Shown: piece by piece, positions 42,138-53,305 of the stretch
Position numbering within the stretch: position 1 is the stretch's first letter
How the letters are laid out: every line of letters starts with the position of its first letter
From: Protopterus annectens
Taxonomy: Eukaryota > Chordata > Ceratodontiformes > Protopteridae
DNA length: 64,000 nt
Assembly (NCBI RefSeq): GCF_019279795.1
Contig: NC_056749.1
Coordinates: 571,356,486-571,420,485 of the forward strand
Direction: 5' to 3'
Position numbers and translations under genes: made by a program
The notes under the pieces: generated by a model
Database searches by the model: none
The model's input: only the letters and a program-made list of their open reading frames with translations
What the model was told of the DNA's origin: nothing

Positions 42138-43842
42138 CTAAACGATCCTTGGGATTGTCCTCTGCCCCTCGGGCGCCTGTATCTGCCTCTTTGGGGTCTG
42201 TCCGTGGCAGGAAAGGACCAGTTTTGGAAGGCCAATTTCTACTAAAGCGTGGGGTTGTACCTGTAGAAAATCTTTCACAGTTTGCATTGATTTAGCCTTT
42301 TCCTCCATTTTCCTTAATACCTCCTCAGCATTAGCACCAAATAGTACATCCTTTTGAAGAGGGGCGTCTAGTAATTTAGCTTTGACATGATCAGGCAAGG
42401 CTTGTTCCTTGAGACAGGCATGCCTACATATGACTGATCCTGTAACAGCAGCTCTACATGAGGCCTCTAGAGCATCAAAACCACATTGTAAGGTATGCTT
42501 ACCCACTTGTTCTGCACTATGCATCAAATCCTGCAACTCCTTCAAGTCTGGTTGTTCAGGTTGTGACATTTTACTTTTCAATTGTGATAACAAAAACTGT
42601 TGGTATTTTAGCATATGAAACTGACAGTTTAAGGCCCTCATGGTTAGGGTAGCCGAGGTATATACCTTCTTTCCCCACCTTTCTAAGGATCTGGAATCTC
42701 TCTCGGAAGGTAATGGATTTTTAGCAATGGAGGCCTTAACTCCCTTGGGGCCCTGTGAGATGGTGTCTGGGTCAGCAGCATGGCTTTTGTATAGAAATTG
42801 GTGTGAGTCAGGAACCCTGTAGTACCTGTCAGGCTTAACTGGAGCTGGAGGTAGAGAGTCCGGGTTAAGGCAGGCCTCCGAGTAAACATCATCTAGGATG
42901 TCCAAGACAGGAGGTATAGCCAGAGGCCTGTGCTGAGGTAGCAAGAGAAATTCCCTAAGCCTTTTCTTGGAATCTGAATAATCTTGGCCTTCCCAGTGGA
43001 AGTGTTCCCTTAAGGTATGCAAAGTTTCCCCAAATGAGTAATCCTCGGGGGGATACAGAAGGGATGGACTCTTCCGCATCAGAGTCTTCAAAAGGGGAGT
43101 AAGAATGTTCCTGATCATCAGAGTGCTCTGAAATAATGGAGCCCTGATCAGAGGAGGGGGAATCTTCCTCCACTCTGGGCCTTTTGTCCGGTGGGGGCTG
43201 AGAACCTCTGATAAGAGTAATTAAATCCTCAGCCATTTTAAGCATCTGTTTCTTAGGCATGGGGCCTGGAGATGGGCCCTGTGTAGCTGGTCTCTTAGAG
43301 TGCATGGTTGCTTTAGACTTAGTGAAAGCCTTGATGAAGAAAGAAGAGGAAGGTCTGAAGACACCTTGAGTGGAGGTGGACCTGTCCACATTCTGAGTTT
43401 CAACGCCAAGAGTGGCTTCGGTATCTGTAGTCGGGGTGTAGGCCGAGGAGCCTGCAACCTCGGGCACAGGAGACACCATCAAAGAAGTGTTGTCGGTAGT
43501 CAGGGGCTGCGTAGGCACCTCGCTGAGAACCGGACCACGTGTAGTCGGCTTTGGCGTGGTGTCGGTAGAGGCCTCGGACCTCGTGTGTCGGTCCTTATCT
43601 TTGCGTTTTTTAGACAAAACCAGAGTCGGAGTATCCAACGACATAATATAGTTGAATGTTTTCCCAAAATAATGCTGGGCGAACTCCGCCCGACGCTTAA
43701 TAGTGTGTTTGTTGAATGTAGCACAAAAGCGACAGACCGAGACGTCGTGGTCTGGGCCTAAACAAGGTATACAGAGGGAATGGAAATCCTTATGCGGTAT
43801 TTGCTTCCCACAAGAAATACAATTATTAACTTTGTCTGACAT
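42138..43842 (-). pseudogene. gag of D5, one frameshift in a G run
   Basis: Starts ATG at 43842 (MSDKVNNC). The N-terminal 45 residues hold a Cys/His cluster (CISC, H, H, CIPC, H, CRFC). A Ser/Thr/Pro linker, LKMAEDLITLIRGSQPPP and an acidic stretch ending SDAEESIPSVSP follow. Here a run of six G on the plus strand (43047-43052) breaks the frame; the second frame carries on with PEDYSFGETLHTLREHFHWE, KPDRYYRVPDSHQFLYKS, SLERWGKKVYTSATL, HLGKHTLQ-type capsid helices and AEEVLRKMEEKAKSMQTVKD, ending at 42138. D7 keeps this region in a single frame, so the break is a recent single-base change. Predicted structural protein. Confidence 0.88.
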
Positions 43843-43971
43843 CGGTCTGAGGCAAGAAAAGTTTCCCCAACGGGGTACTTAGCTTTTAAGAAGACTTCGG
43901 TTTCCAAATTTTTATAATCTCAGGAGCTGGCCGACCGGCACTTGCGAACTGCTTCTGCTTCGGGCACCGCG

Positions 43972-44155
43972 CGGCAAGAAAGACTGAAGAAAATGGCATA
44001 GGCTGGTTCCTTTATACCCCTGTCGCACTGACATCAGGGAAGAAGCAACGACATCTGACGCTGGACCTAGACTTTGGAATTCAGCCGACCGAGGACCCGC
44101 CTGACGGCAGGAGAACCCATCTGTTATGACTGCAGCTGTATGCACGATGAACATC
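43972..44155 (-). repeat. Right (5') inverted terminal repeat of D5, with TATA box
   Basis: On the minus strand tataaagg (44009-44016) sits about 170 bases upstream of the gag ATG. The tgacgtca seen in the left repeat appears here as tgatgtca, a change consistent with loss of a methylated CpG. Confidence 0.85.
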
Positions 44156-45545
44156 TGCTAACTACTTAGAATTGGCACAGTCAGGAAAGGTTGAAATCTT
44201 TTGTTTTAATAGTTCCAAAGTATACTGTTGATATTTTAACATATGAAACTTGACAGTTGAGTGCTCTGATAGCTAAGGTTGCAGAGGTGTATACTTTTTT
44301 ACCCTATCTGTCCAGACCTCTGGAATCCTTGTCAGAAGGAATAGGCTTCTTGGCAGAACTAGTCTTAGCTCCTTTAGTTTCCTGTGTAATGACCTCTGGG
44401 TCTGCAGCAGGATTTCTGTACAGGTACTTGTGAGAATCCGGTACTCTGTAATACCTGTCAGGTTTACTGGAAGCAGGTGGGAGGGCATCAGGAGCTAAGC
44501 TGGATTCATGGAAAACATCATCCACCACTTCTAAGATAAGGGGGGATGGCCAGGGGTCTGTGCTGGAGCAGGTCCAGAAACTCTCTTAGTCTTGTCTTAG
44601 ACTGGGGGAAGTCCTGAGATTCCCACTGGAAATGTTCCCTGAGGGTGTGAAGGGTTCCACCAAAAGAAAGGTCTTTTGGTGGGGAGGCAGAAGGAATGGA
44701 TTCCTCTGCATCTGAATCCTTACAAGCAGTCAGAGGTTGTTGTTCCTCTTCAAAATCTGAATAATAAGATTCCTCAGAATCCTGTTCTGTCATAATTTCA
44801 GGAGAAGGGTGTCTTTTCCTTTTAGAAGTTGTGGCCTGACTACCTTTAATAAGAGAGATAAGATCCTCTGCCATTTTAAGCATTTGTGCTTGGGGTGGTG
44901 GAGCAGGAGCAAGATGGTGGCTAGATGCAGATTTTCTAGGAGTGGCCTGGCTTCTAAGCCTAAGAGTATCCATCAGTCTGAGAGAAACAGTAGTTGGATG
45001 AGAAGACGTCGTTTTTTTGTCTAGATTCGGTAGTGCTTTAGGTCTCCTCAGAAGCTGGAGCCTGTGCTGCGGCTCTGGACCCAACTGAGGCAGAGACAGC
45101 CAAAGGCTTGGAAGACAAAGAAGATTTCTGCGGCATACTGGACTAAGAAAAGGTCTTGGTAGAGGCCTGTGTAGATATCGTATCGGACATCAGGGGCTGC
45201 GAAAGTGCTTCACTGAATTCTGGAGAACTGACGACCTGCTTAGTGGTTGAGTCGGCGGAAGGCTTAGCCTTGTGTGGTCTGTCTCTGTCTTTATCTCTGA
45301 TTTTTTTCGAATGTCCACGGATTGTTGGCTGATGGATGCCATTTCGGAATGTGAAGACAGAAGACAAAAATACGTGTCTACAATAACAGCTGTACGGCAA
45401 ATGGTTCTCGCGTTAAAGAGGGCACAGAACTGGCAATGGGGGATTTCGTGGTCTAGGCCTAAACAAGTGACGCAGTATGAATGGAAGTCTCGGTGTGGGA
45501 TCTGCCTTCCACAGGCAAGACTATTGTTAACTTTTTCGGATATTG
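44156..45545 (-). pseudogene. gag of D4, 5' part (right of the D5 insertion)
   Basis: The N-terminus aligns with the other copies (SEKVNNSLACGRQIPHRDFH), but the start codon is ATA (near 45540) and the first Cys of the cluster is Ser. The frames 45400-45143, 45084-44518 and 44528-44304 carry LKMAEDLISLIKGSQATTSK, SDAEESIPSASP, LSFGGTLHTLREHFQWESQD and KPDRYYRVPDSHKYLYRNP. It breaks off at about 44156, where D5 starts. Several frame changes. Confidence 0.85.
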
Positions 45546-45666
45546 GTTAGTGCAAGAAAAAAGGATCCCCAATGGGGTACTTAGCATTAGACGTTTTCAG
45601 CTGTAATTCAAACTCTGGTAGTGACGGACCAGCACACTTGCGAACTGCTTCTGCTACGGGCTCCAC

Positions 45667-45850
45667 GACAAGAAAGACTGATGTAATGGCATCAGCTGCC
45701 TTGCTTTATAGCACTGATGACCTGATGTCAAACTACAGGCGACAGCAGCCAATGCAGAAAAACATTGACTCTGGTATTCAGGCCGGCCGAGGGCTACCAC
45801 AGCAGGGATAACCCATAGGTGATGACTGCAACAGTGAAACATGAAGAACA
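45667..45850 (-). repeat. Right (5') inverted terminal repeat of D4
   Basis: Inverted match to the left repeat of D4 at 34851-35033, including 'gggctaccacagcaggg' and the outer 'gaacat' end. Confidence 0.85.
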
Positions 45851-45852
45851 TC

Positions 45853-46068
45853 CCTAGTCCTACCCCTTCCCCCAACACTACACCGTAATGTCATTATAAC
45901 CTTCCTGTAACATTACCACTACACAAGACAGACTCAGTCACACATACACTCACAAACACACACAAACAACACTACATCTATATCCTAACCTAACCCTTGC
46001 CCTAAAATACACAAACTCGCACACAAACACACACCGATCCTTCCACTCATCCCTAATCCTAACCCTAA

Positions 46069-46070
<2 letters not shown>
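45853..46070. repeat. CA-rich low-complexity DNA
   Basis: C/A-rich sequence with scattered cctaac and cacaca words leading into the CA microsatellite. Confidence 0.6.

Positions 46071-46149
<79 letters not shown>
46071..46149. repeat. (CA)n microsatellite
   Basis: An uninterrupted CA run of about 79 bases. Confidence 0.95.
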
Positions 46150-46152
<3 letters not shown>

Positions 46153-46678
46153 CTCACCACCCCCAACCCCACTTACTTGGATCGACATTCCATACCATCG
46201 ACATATCTATCTTTCAGCCATCTATCCATGTCATCAACATTAAATCACACCCCTGCATTTACCGAACAAACTTACTTTCAGTAAAATGCAGGGAACCCTT
46301 ATATTACAATAAGGCAATTAAGTTAAAAAATATATAATCCATGAACTCAAAAACAATCATGCTCTGGTCATACCTGACATCTCTCAGTTTGTGCACTAAC
46401 TCTTAATGCCTGGCATGGATGGGCCATTCCAGTTACACTGACCATTAACATAGGCCAGAAAAAAACAAAAAAAAGCTACATTAAACAGTTAAAGAGCCAC
46501 TATTGCCTGAAAGTCATAAACATACACTTTTTATCTCATCTTGATGTTAAAGTAATACTAATGTAACTGTAGCACCACAAGTAATTGTTTTACAATACAA
46601 CCAGGATAAATATAAAGTGCAGACATTTAAACTCCTCCCAGACACTGAACTGTCAGTCATTATTTTTACTGGAAATCA
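46150..46678. other. Stretch without a recognised gene
   Basis: AT-rich, no coding resemblance. Confidence 0.4.
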
Positions 46679-46685
46679 CTACCAG

Positions 46686-46915
46686 TTGTTGTATCTTTCG
46701 GCTTTTCCTGGTTAGGAGTCGCCACAGTGGAACTCCGTTCTGCTAATGATTGACAGTAGATTTTTACAAACAGACTTGCCAGGCCTGACGCACAACCTTC
46801 AACTAAGGTACGCCCATTCACGCATGTCTCCACACAGAAGACGCTTTAGCTGAGAATTGAACAGGACAACGTCTTACTGTGAGGTGACAACGCTACCACA
46901 GCACCACCACCGCAG
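46686..46915 (-). mobile_element. tRNA-derived SINE with an RTE-like tail (SINE-2b)
   Basis: Second copy of the SINE at 17009-17237, collinear over its whole length: tRNA-like head with cctcacagtaagacg and a B-box-like gttcaattctcag, body with gcgtcaggcctggcaag, and tail ggaaaagccgaaagatacaac. The flanks share only ctaccag (46679-46685 and 46916-46922), so the target duplication is short or decayed. Confidence 0.85.
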
Positions 46916-46922
46916 CTACCAG

Positions 46923-47990
46923 CACTGTTCCAATTTGTCTGCATGCACTGACTCAAAGTAAGTGGGCCTTCCTGTGTGGTTGTGTGAAATTTGTAGTTAA
47001 TACACAGTAGAAAAAGGACTGCAGTGGAAATGCTCTCCATGTGCCCTTCCTGAGGAAAAAAAATAAAGGTTTTGTCAAGCTAAAGCTCTGATTAGGTCAC
47101 TGATTTGTTTCATTCAATTGAAGCTTCAGTGAATTTAGAGTCAATGAAAAATACAGGAAGCAAGCAACTGGTACTTTTTGTTCTTCTAATCTAAAATGAC
47201 CACATGGGTCATACAAACTCAAATTATTTTTTTTTGCTAAGCCTTCTCTTTCCTACAATGAACCAACAGTTCCTAGAAGATGAGATTGTAATACCCACAC
47301 TATTTTGCAAGATCTTCTTTTTACTTACTTAGAATGGAAGTATTCATAATTACTGCTTACTTTCAGAACCTCTAAACAGGGTCAGTAACATTTTCTCCAG
47401 TGCCACATTGTGCTGTCTGTCCTTTAAGTTTTATACATGCTTTTTAAGTCTGCCCTTCTTCAGCTCCAAATAGTGTTTAAATTAATTTTTTTAAAAAAAA
47501 AACTGTGATCAGTGAGCTGCAGACACTCATTCTCATTTGTCGGTCTTTAGTCAGTGTTGTCAGGTTTCTTATAATTTACGACCAAGTAACTTCAATAAAA
47601 CAACTGTGCATCCTTGTAGAATAAAAACACGACAAACTGTGGCCTATATGGAAAAGAAAGAAACTCTATAAAAGAGCAAATGGAAAAAGAGAGCTGAATC
47701 TCTGGAAATTCAAAGGAGATTCAAAGGATTCATGACTTCATTGAGAGGGGAATGAACAAAGGGCTGCAAGCATATTACCCACGGGCTTTCCTATGTCAAA
47801 TAACTTAAAATGGGCTGGGTAATAAAATATTGAGAAATTTCATCCAAACCTAAACTATTGCGCACAGACAGAGCAGAATAGCTTAGAAAAGCAACAGAAA
47901 GGGAAAGAAAGAAGTATGTCATGATTTAATTATATATGGCACTGTAAGCGTAGGAAGGAAAAACTTTGGGAAGCGGAATATGTAGGTGGG
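46923..47990. other. Stretch without a recognised gene
   Basis: No exon or element recognised. The left terminal repeat expected for D6 was looked for here and not seen. Confidence 0.45.
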
Positions 47991-47995
47991 TGCAA

Positions 47996-48110
47996 CATCT
48001 GCAACAGTGAAGACATTCGAACATCTGCTGTTACTGGTAAGTAGAATTTACACAACTGTACTGTGTTCTTCATTCACTGCTGCAGTAGGTTATAGGTAGA
48101 TTTTCAAAGC
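47996..48110 (-). repeat. ICR-like segment of D6
   Basis: Contains gcaacagtgaagacattcg, ggtaagtagaatttacacaa and ctgtactgtgttcttcattc followed by ctgctgcagtagg, the same arrangement as the ICRs of D3-D5 and D9. Confidence 0.7.
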
Positions 48111-48115
48111 TTACC

Positions 48116-49110
48116 CTACCTGGGATAAGGATCCAGCAGCCCCTGGAGATTAGTCCTAGCAAAGCCTGTCCTAGACCTAAAGAAGGAAATAGACCAAGTT
48201 GCTGCCTCTAAAATACTTCTAGTGTCCACCCCTTTCCAGTATGTCATTGAAGAGGACAAGGTCCTGGTAGAATATGCTTTAACCTTGCCTGGAATAGTTA
48301 TACCACAGCAGGAATAGCAAAAAAAAAAAAAAAAAAAAAGCAGAGGACAATACCCTAGATATAGAAGCAACAAGCAGGACCCAAAACAATAACATTTTAA
48401 TCTCTCTTTTATTTCATTTTGGTTGTTTTTATAATACTCTGGATATAGTCTGTTTATAAATGGGTTTGCCTTTCTTAGTCCCAGCATAGAAAACAAACAG
48501 CTGTTTTCCCTTCCTAAAAGACTGTTCTCTCACGGTAGTAGCTGACCTGCCTATGCACATCCAATGTATATAGAATCTCTTCTCCATTGTATTTTGGCTC
48601 TATGAAAAAAGGGAGATTGAAGGCTTGATTCACCATAACAGCTTGCAAACCAGCTACTCAAATAGCAGATGTTAGAACATTAAGTAAAACAGTTGTTCCC
48701 AGTATTGAACTGCAAGTCAGCCTGACAGGCTGGTTCAAAGAAGGGAGTTATGGTCAGTTTTTTTCCTAGAACAAAACTGAGAAGCCAGGCATGAGGAATT
48801 AGCTTATGAAGGGGTCCCGTGCTACACTCCTTTCAGAAACATAGAAAAAAAGAGAGGGACCCATAGGCAGACTAACTGAGATGACTGCAAGATTTACCTT
48901 GATGGAAGCATTCGACAAGGCATATTTAAGTAGCTCACACCAATATTTCAGAACCAGAGGTGCTACTTCCCTTTCAGGATCCCTGTAACTGGCAAGGCGC
49001 GAACTAGAAAATCACTTCCATTTGCCAGCATAAGACTTTCTAGTGGCAGGTTTTCTTGCCTCCTTTAGTACCTGCTGCACATCTGGGTGGAAAAAAGGTG
49101 CCTAATAGGT
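48116..49110 (-). pseudogene. Tyrosine recombinase of D6, decayed
   Basis: The C-terminal block in frame 48496-48116 has KVKAYSTRTLSSSMTYWKGV (H-x-x-R with His now Tyr) and SILEAATWSI, then FRSRTGFARTNLQGLL; the segment with the catalytic Tyr is missing or shifted. A run of about 22 A (48317-48338) interrupts it. The N-terminal KEARKPATRKSYAGKW-type block lies near 49060. Confidence 0.65.
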
Positions 49111-49129
49111 ATTAAAATTGAATCATGCA

Positions 49130-49414
49130 GGCTATCAGTTTTAGTTGACTGATGTTTGGGTGTATCAAACTCCCTTTGTGCTATGTGATTAGATCAAATT
49201 TGAGGAAGCTTGTGGTAACTGTCCTTGGCCAAATCAACAAGAAGGGAGAACCATTTCTGTCTGGCCAAAAGAGAGTCATCACATATATTTTTGGTAATGC
49301 TTCTGAATCTTTAGAAGTACCTTGGAAATCACTAGAAAAGGTGGAAAAGCATACAGGAACATTCCTGACCAAGAGAATGACAGAACATCTGTTCTCCATG
49401 CTTGGCTGCAAGTA
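49130..49414 (-). pseudogene. Methyltransferase-like end of D6 pol (left of the L2 insertion)
   Basis: Minus frames have a block of PSMENR, VPVCFSTFSSDFQGTSK and LIWPRTVTTSFLKF-like sequence. It is collinear with the better-kept D10 region at 59640-59410 (NRQLEKFCSR, AFLFFPLIQKILLKV). Identified by collinearity rather than by strong motifs. Confidence 0.55.
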
Positions 49415-49974
49415 TACACCAAAAACTGGGCCTGCTATACAGAAATAGCAAATTCCTGACCTACAAATTAAAACTGCTGCTAGCCCAATCCTATCTCCTA
49501 CCTGCCCTCCTCTATGGCTCCCCTCTAATTTCTAATCTACAAAATAACCTGCTGGCAAAGCATGACCAAACGTACAACAAAATTGCTAGATTTGTCACCA
49601 GCAGCTCCTATAAATCCCATCGCTGCACAGCACTCACAAAACTACATTGGCTTGAACTCCCACACCTTCTGGCCAAATGTCAGCTAATCCAAGCTTTTAC
49701 AATTCTTAATTCAAGCTCTTACTGTCCATCTCTGTCTAACCTGATCTCCTGGTACACCCCTCCCAATTCCCTGCGCAGCTCCGATAAACACTTACTACAA
49801 GTCTATAGACCCAACAAGAACATACGTAAAATACTCTATAAACACTCCATTTCCCTTATCTGGAACAATCTTCCACTCCAAATCAGAAGTCATACCTCCC
49901 TTTCTAACTTCAAACATGACCTGATACTGTATCTCCATAACAACCCTATATGTACCTGTAACCACCATACTTAA
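49415..49974 (+). pseudogene. L2 LINE RT C-terminal region, truncated but open
   Basis: An uninterrupted frame of about 185 codons to a stop at 49972-49974. Motifs: HQKLGLLYRNSKFLTYKLKL, LLAQSYLLPALLYGSPLIS, ARFVTSSSYKSHRCTAL and WNNLPLQIRSHTSLSNFKHD. The GLLYRN and WNNLP blocks are characteristic of the post-RT region of L2-clade LINEs. The catalytic RT domain and endonuclease are missing through 5' truncation. The open frame suggests a fairly recent insertion. Confidence 0.85.
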
Positions 49975-50571
49975 CCCTTCGCTCTCCCTATTCCCACTTT
50001 ACAACTAAGTCTGATCTGCAAGACCTTTCCTATTTCTATAACTTACCATATCTATATGCTCTCCCTTCTACTCCCTCCCTCTAGATCACTTCACCCCTCC
50101 TCTACTACTTTCTTCTTCTGCACCATCTCTTCCTCTGATCTGAGGTCCCTTGTACATACACATTTCTCTTTTTTTACTCCTGCACTAGCTTCTTCCTCTG
50201 ATCTGAGGCCCCTTGTACAGACACAATTTCTCCTTCTAGCCACTAATCTAATAATACCATATTATTTTCAAAAGATTACCTATAACCTTAATCCCCTTAC
50301 TGCATACCTCTTGGATTTATTATTGTTGTTTTTCCTTTTACAACCTTATTATTATATTTTTGTAAATAGCTATGTTTAATTCCATGGAGTACATTATTTT
50401 TTTCTTATCCATTGTATTCATGACATTGTTTTGCTCTGTATTATTGTAAACTTGTCTCTACTTATATGTCTGTTTGGGGCTTTTCCCCCTCGGGTCTCCA
50501 CTGGAAAAGGGTACACTTTTACCCAGCTGGACCAACCTGGTTAACAAATGCAAAATAAATAAAGTAATAAA
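49415..50571 (+). mobile_element. L2-type LINE, 3' part, inserted in D6
   Basis: A 5'-truncated LINE with the end of its RT frame, a 3' UTR containing a short internal duplication (cttcctctgatctgaggtcc near 50130 and 50190) and a 3' tail ggttaacaaatgcaaaataa with TAA-rich repeats. The D6 sequence resumes collinearly on both sides (gcaagtat before, atctcaaaaataattttcta after). Confidence 0.85.
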
Positions 50572-51830
50572 TATATCTCAAAAATAATTTTCTAGTTCTC
50601 TGTTTTGTAAGGAGGTGTAGAGATCTAACTTGAAGTGCCCCCCACATCTGGATCAAGTCCTGGAACACTCCTGCATTGAATTTCCACTTGTGAGGGTATG
50701 TCCGGGATCTGTTGAGTCTGTCTGCCACACTGTTTTGCTCTGACAGTATGTAGGACACCTGAAGAGTCAGAGAATGCTGAACAGCCAACTCCCAAACCAT
50801 CACTGAAAACTGGCAAAGAATGTTATTGCCTTGTACCCCCTTGTTTTGTGGTGTTGTCTGTAATCACCTGTAAAGGGCCTGGAGCCCATAGATAATGCAG
50901 AGATGTCAACACATGAATCATTGTTAGCATCCTATTGGTGTTTATGTGCTTTGGTCTGTCTGATGAGTCAAACATTTACTCCCATGGAAACTGCATGTGA
51001 AGCATAATCTGAAGAGTCTGTGTGTATACACTAAACTAGGGTTGGAAGACAGAAAGACAGCCCTGGATTGAGAGCTATTTGATCCCTCCACCACTGCAAT
51101 TCTTGCCTTACGAACCCAATCACCGGAATATGAAAGTACAAGGGGGTGCAAGGTTGCTGGATCCAGGAATTTTTTTAGGTATATTTCGACTTTTCTCATG
51201 TGCAATCTGACAAGTGTATTATGGGGATTATGGGCACCTAAAACCTTAGAATCATAAGAAATTCTTTTGCAGGAGCATGAACCTGTTGAGAAAAACTCAG
51301 AAAGATCTGCTGGTAAATTATTACCTTTTCTTTTGGAAGAAAGGCCTTTTGCTTGAGTGCATCTATTATATACCCGAAGAATATAATTTTGTAGTGGGGG
51401 TGTGAGGTGAGGTGAGACTTTTGTAGGTTCAAGCAAAATCCCAGATTTAAAAGGAGGTCAAACACCTTTTAAGGACTTCAAACATTTGGGAAAGGACTCT
51501 GCAGAAATAAGCAAGTCACCTAAATAAGGACAGAATGTGGATGCCCTACAACCTACTGTGAGCTAGACAGTTTATGAACACCCTATGTGCAGTGAAGAGC
51601 CCAAAGGGTAATGCAGAGTAAGGAAAATGTGATCCAGATACAGCAAACCTTAGAGATTTCTTGAAGCTGTGAGGATAGGGTATGTAATGATAAGCATCTT
51701 TAAGATCATGTGTCACCATAAGACTATGTTCTGAAAGCAGTGCATGCACTGATTGTTAATATACTGAATTACTGAATTTTAGAACTTTCACATAAAGGTT
51801 GAGAAAAGACAGCTCTAACAGGTCTCCATG
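50572..51830 (-). pseudogene. RT and RNase H of D6 pol, decayed
   Basis: RT: MVTHDLKDAYHYIPYPHSFK, SALPFGLFTAHRVF (51749-51546), then LNLGFCLNLQKSHLT and KIIFFGYIIDALKQKAFLP (51465-51238). RNase H: LQVSYILSEQNSVADRLNRS and YPHKWKFNAGVFQDLIQMWG (50803-50640). The catalytic YxDD is not seen in an open frame. Multiple stops and shifts. Confidence 0.75.
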
Positions 51831-52199
51831 TATGCTCCTTCTTTGGTATCAAAAAGATGTTGGAAAAAACTTTGCCCATTTTATTGGCAGGTACTGACCC
51901 CTGCTTCTAACATATGTCTTAGCACTTTTGGAAACAGGTCTGTCTGGTTTGGTAGATATGAAGGAATTCTCCTGAAAGGAGAGTCCACCTACTGCCAAGT
52001 GAATCCTTCTTGAAACCTCTCAACACCCATCTGTCTGAAACTGTCTGCTCATAGGCTAAGGGGTTGGGGGTCACTCAGTGTAAGACAGGTAGGGAATCTG
52101 GGGCAGGAGGAGTGGATAAGATGATCAGATTCCCAGCACTGTCCTTCATTAGCTGGAGCTTGACTCTTTTTGGGAAAGTTACTTATTTATTTGGTTTGG

Positions 52200-53285
52200 A
52201 TGAGTTATACTAATGCCATTTTCTTTTCAGAGCCTGCTTCTTATCAGGCTGGCATTTCTCTTTGTTCTGCCCTGTAAAGGACTGAGAAGTAGCCTTGTTA
52301 GGGTAGAACCTGGTTACCCGAATATCTTAGATAAACCATGCATCAATTTACTTCTGCCATCCCACTGTTTTAGGATCTGTGTAGCATCAGGCCCAAATAC
52401 CAGATCAGGGCTAAACGGAGTCAAGAATTTCAGACTTTAAATCATCATAAAAAAAATTCTGATTTTGCAACCAAACAAATCTTCTCAACACCAAAGACGC
52501 AGAGGTTCTAGACACAGTGCCAACACAATCATACACACTTATCAAAGCAAGTTTAGAAACTGGATTCATGTTAGAAACAATCTGATTCAAACATGACCTG
52601 CCTTCTGCAAACAGTGAAGAATACAATTATTCCAAACTGTAAGGACATTTCAACAGTAACATCCACATACAGTCCTGATAATTCAAGATCCTAAAGGCTA
52701 GCATAGTAGAAGCAAACAGTCTTTTACCTTGTTTGTCTAACCACTTGCTCTCCTTATCAGAGGGTACTGAGTTAGAGGATTTCAATGATTTATCTTAGCT
52801 ATTGCTGCTAGAAGTTTTGCAGCAGGGTCAGCTGAAAGGTGAGAATAAAGACATTTATAATCTGGAGAGTCCCTACACTGCTTATCTACTTGTCTTTGGA
52901 GCTGCAGCCAGTGAGGCAGGAGCCTTACAGGCAATTTTAAAAGTGTCTTCAAGAGATGGCAAAATTGGTGGAATAGATGCAGAATTAGGAACCTTGTCCT
53001 CTAATGGATCATATCATCTGCCCATTTTTGGGAGAGCCCCTGTTTGCTCTCAAACAAAAACATCCCTGAGTCTAGCAACACTGATAGCAAAGGAAAACCC
53101 TTGTCTAGGATTAACTCCAGGTTCACTATTTGAAGTGTCAGGAGTTATGGGTGATGGATTCCTGAGGAGAATCACCCTTGTCTCTGTCAGATTCCTCATC
53201 CGCTGAAATATATACTGTTCTGTGGCAATGCCTACACTAGAACTGTGAAAAGACAAACAGTCCCCAGAAGTGAGACTGCAAAACA
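52200..53285 (-). pseudogene. gag of D6, decayed
   Basis: Frame 52626-52411 contains GRSCLNQIVSNMNPVSKLAL, RTSASLVLRRFVWLQNQNFF and DDLKSEILDSV. It aligns with the subfamily A capsid block GSVIRRHAWLKEQPLPDHVK with AKLLDAP. The frame 53286-53050 may be the preceding charged region. The N-terminal Cys/His cluster is missing, replaced by D7. Confidence 0.6.
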
Positions 53286-53305
53286 CTCTTGGCCAAATAT
53301 GTTAT

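Larger units (their letters stand above)
38593..44155 (-). mobile_element. Complete DIRS retrotransposon D5, subfamily A (5.56 kb), inserted in D4
   Basis: Best-preserved copy. Both terminal repeats, gag (one homopolymer frameshift), an intact 649-codon pol, a recombinase with local damage, and the ICR. It lies in the gag of D4 in the same orientation. There is no target duplication; AT precedes the left tip (38591-38592) and ends the right tip. Confidence 0.95.
34816..45850 (-). mobile_element. DIRS retrotransposon D4, subfamily A, split by D5
   Basis: Termini at 34816 (agtacag) and about 45850 (gaacat). Removing D5 (38593-44155) leaves 5.47 kb, the length of D3 (5.38 kb) and D5 (5.56 kb), and restores one gag gene across the junction. 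Frames are broken throughout, so D4 is older than D5. Confidence 0.9.
47990..53305 (-). mobile_element. Decayed DIRS element D6, subfamily C, split by an L2 LINE
   Basis: Read leftward from 53305: gag remains (53280-52200), RT (51830-50942), RNase H and methyltransferase-like region (50950-50572 and 49414-49130, separated by the LINE), recombinase (49110-48116) and an ICR-like segment (47996-48110). No terminal repeat is recognised at either end; the right end is replaced by D7. All frames are broken. Confidence 0.75.

Noticed and set aside
43300-43761. Plus-strand open frame of 153 codons
   Set aside because: Antisense shadow of the D5 gag N-terminal region; similar shadows occur at 54780-55181, 22978-23301 and 19328-19732.
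45960-46070. Telomere-like ccctaa words
   Set aside because: Only a few scattered words in C/A-rich DNA, no array; better seen as low complexity next to the CA repeat.
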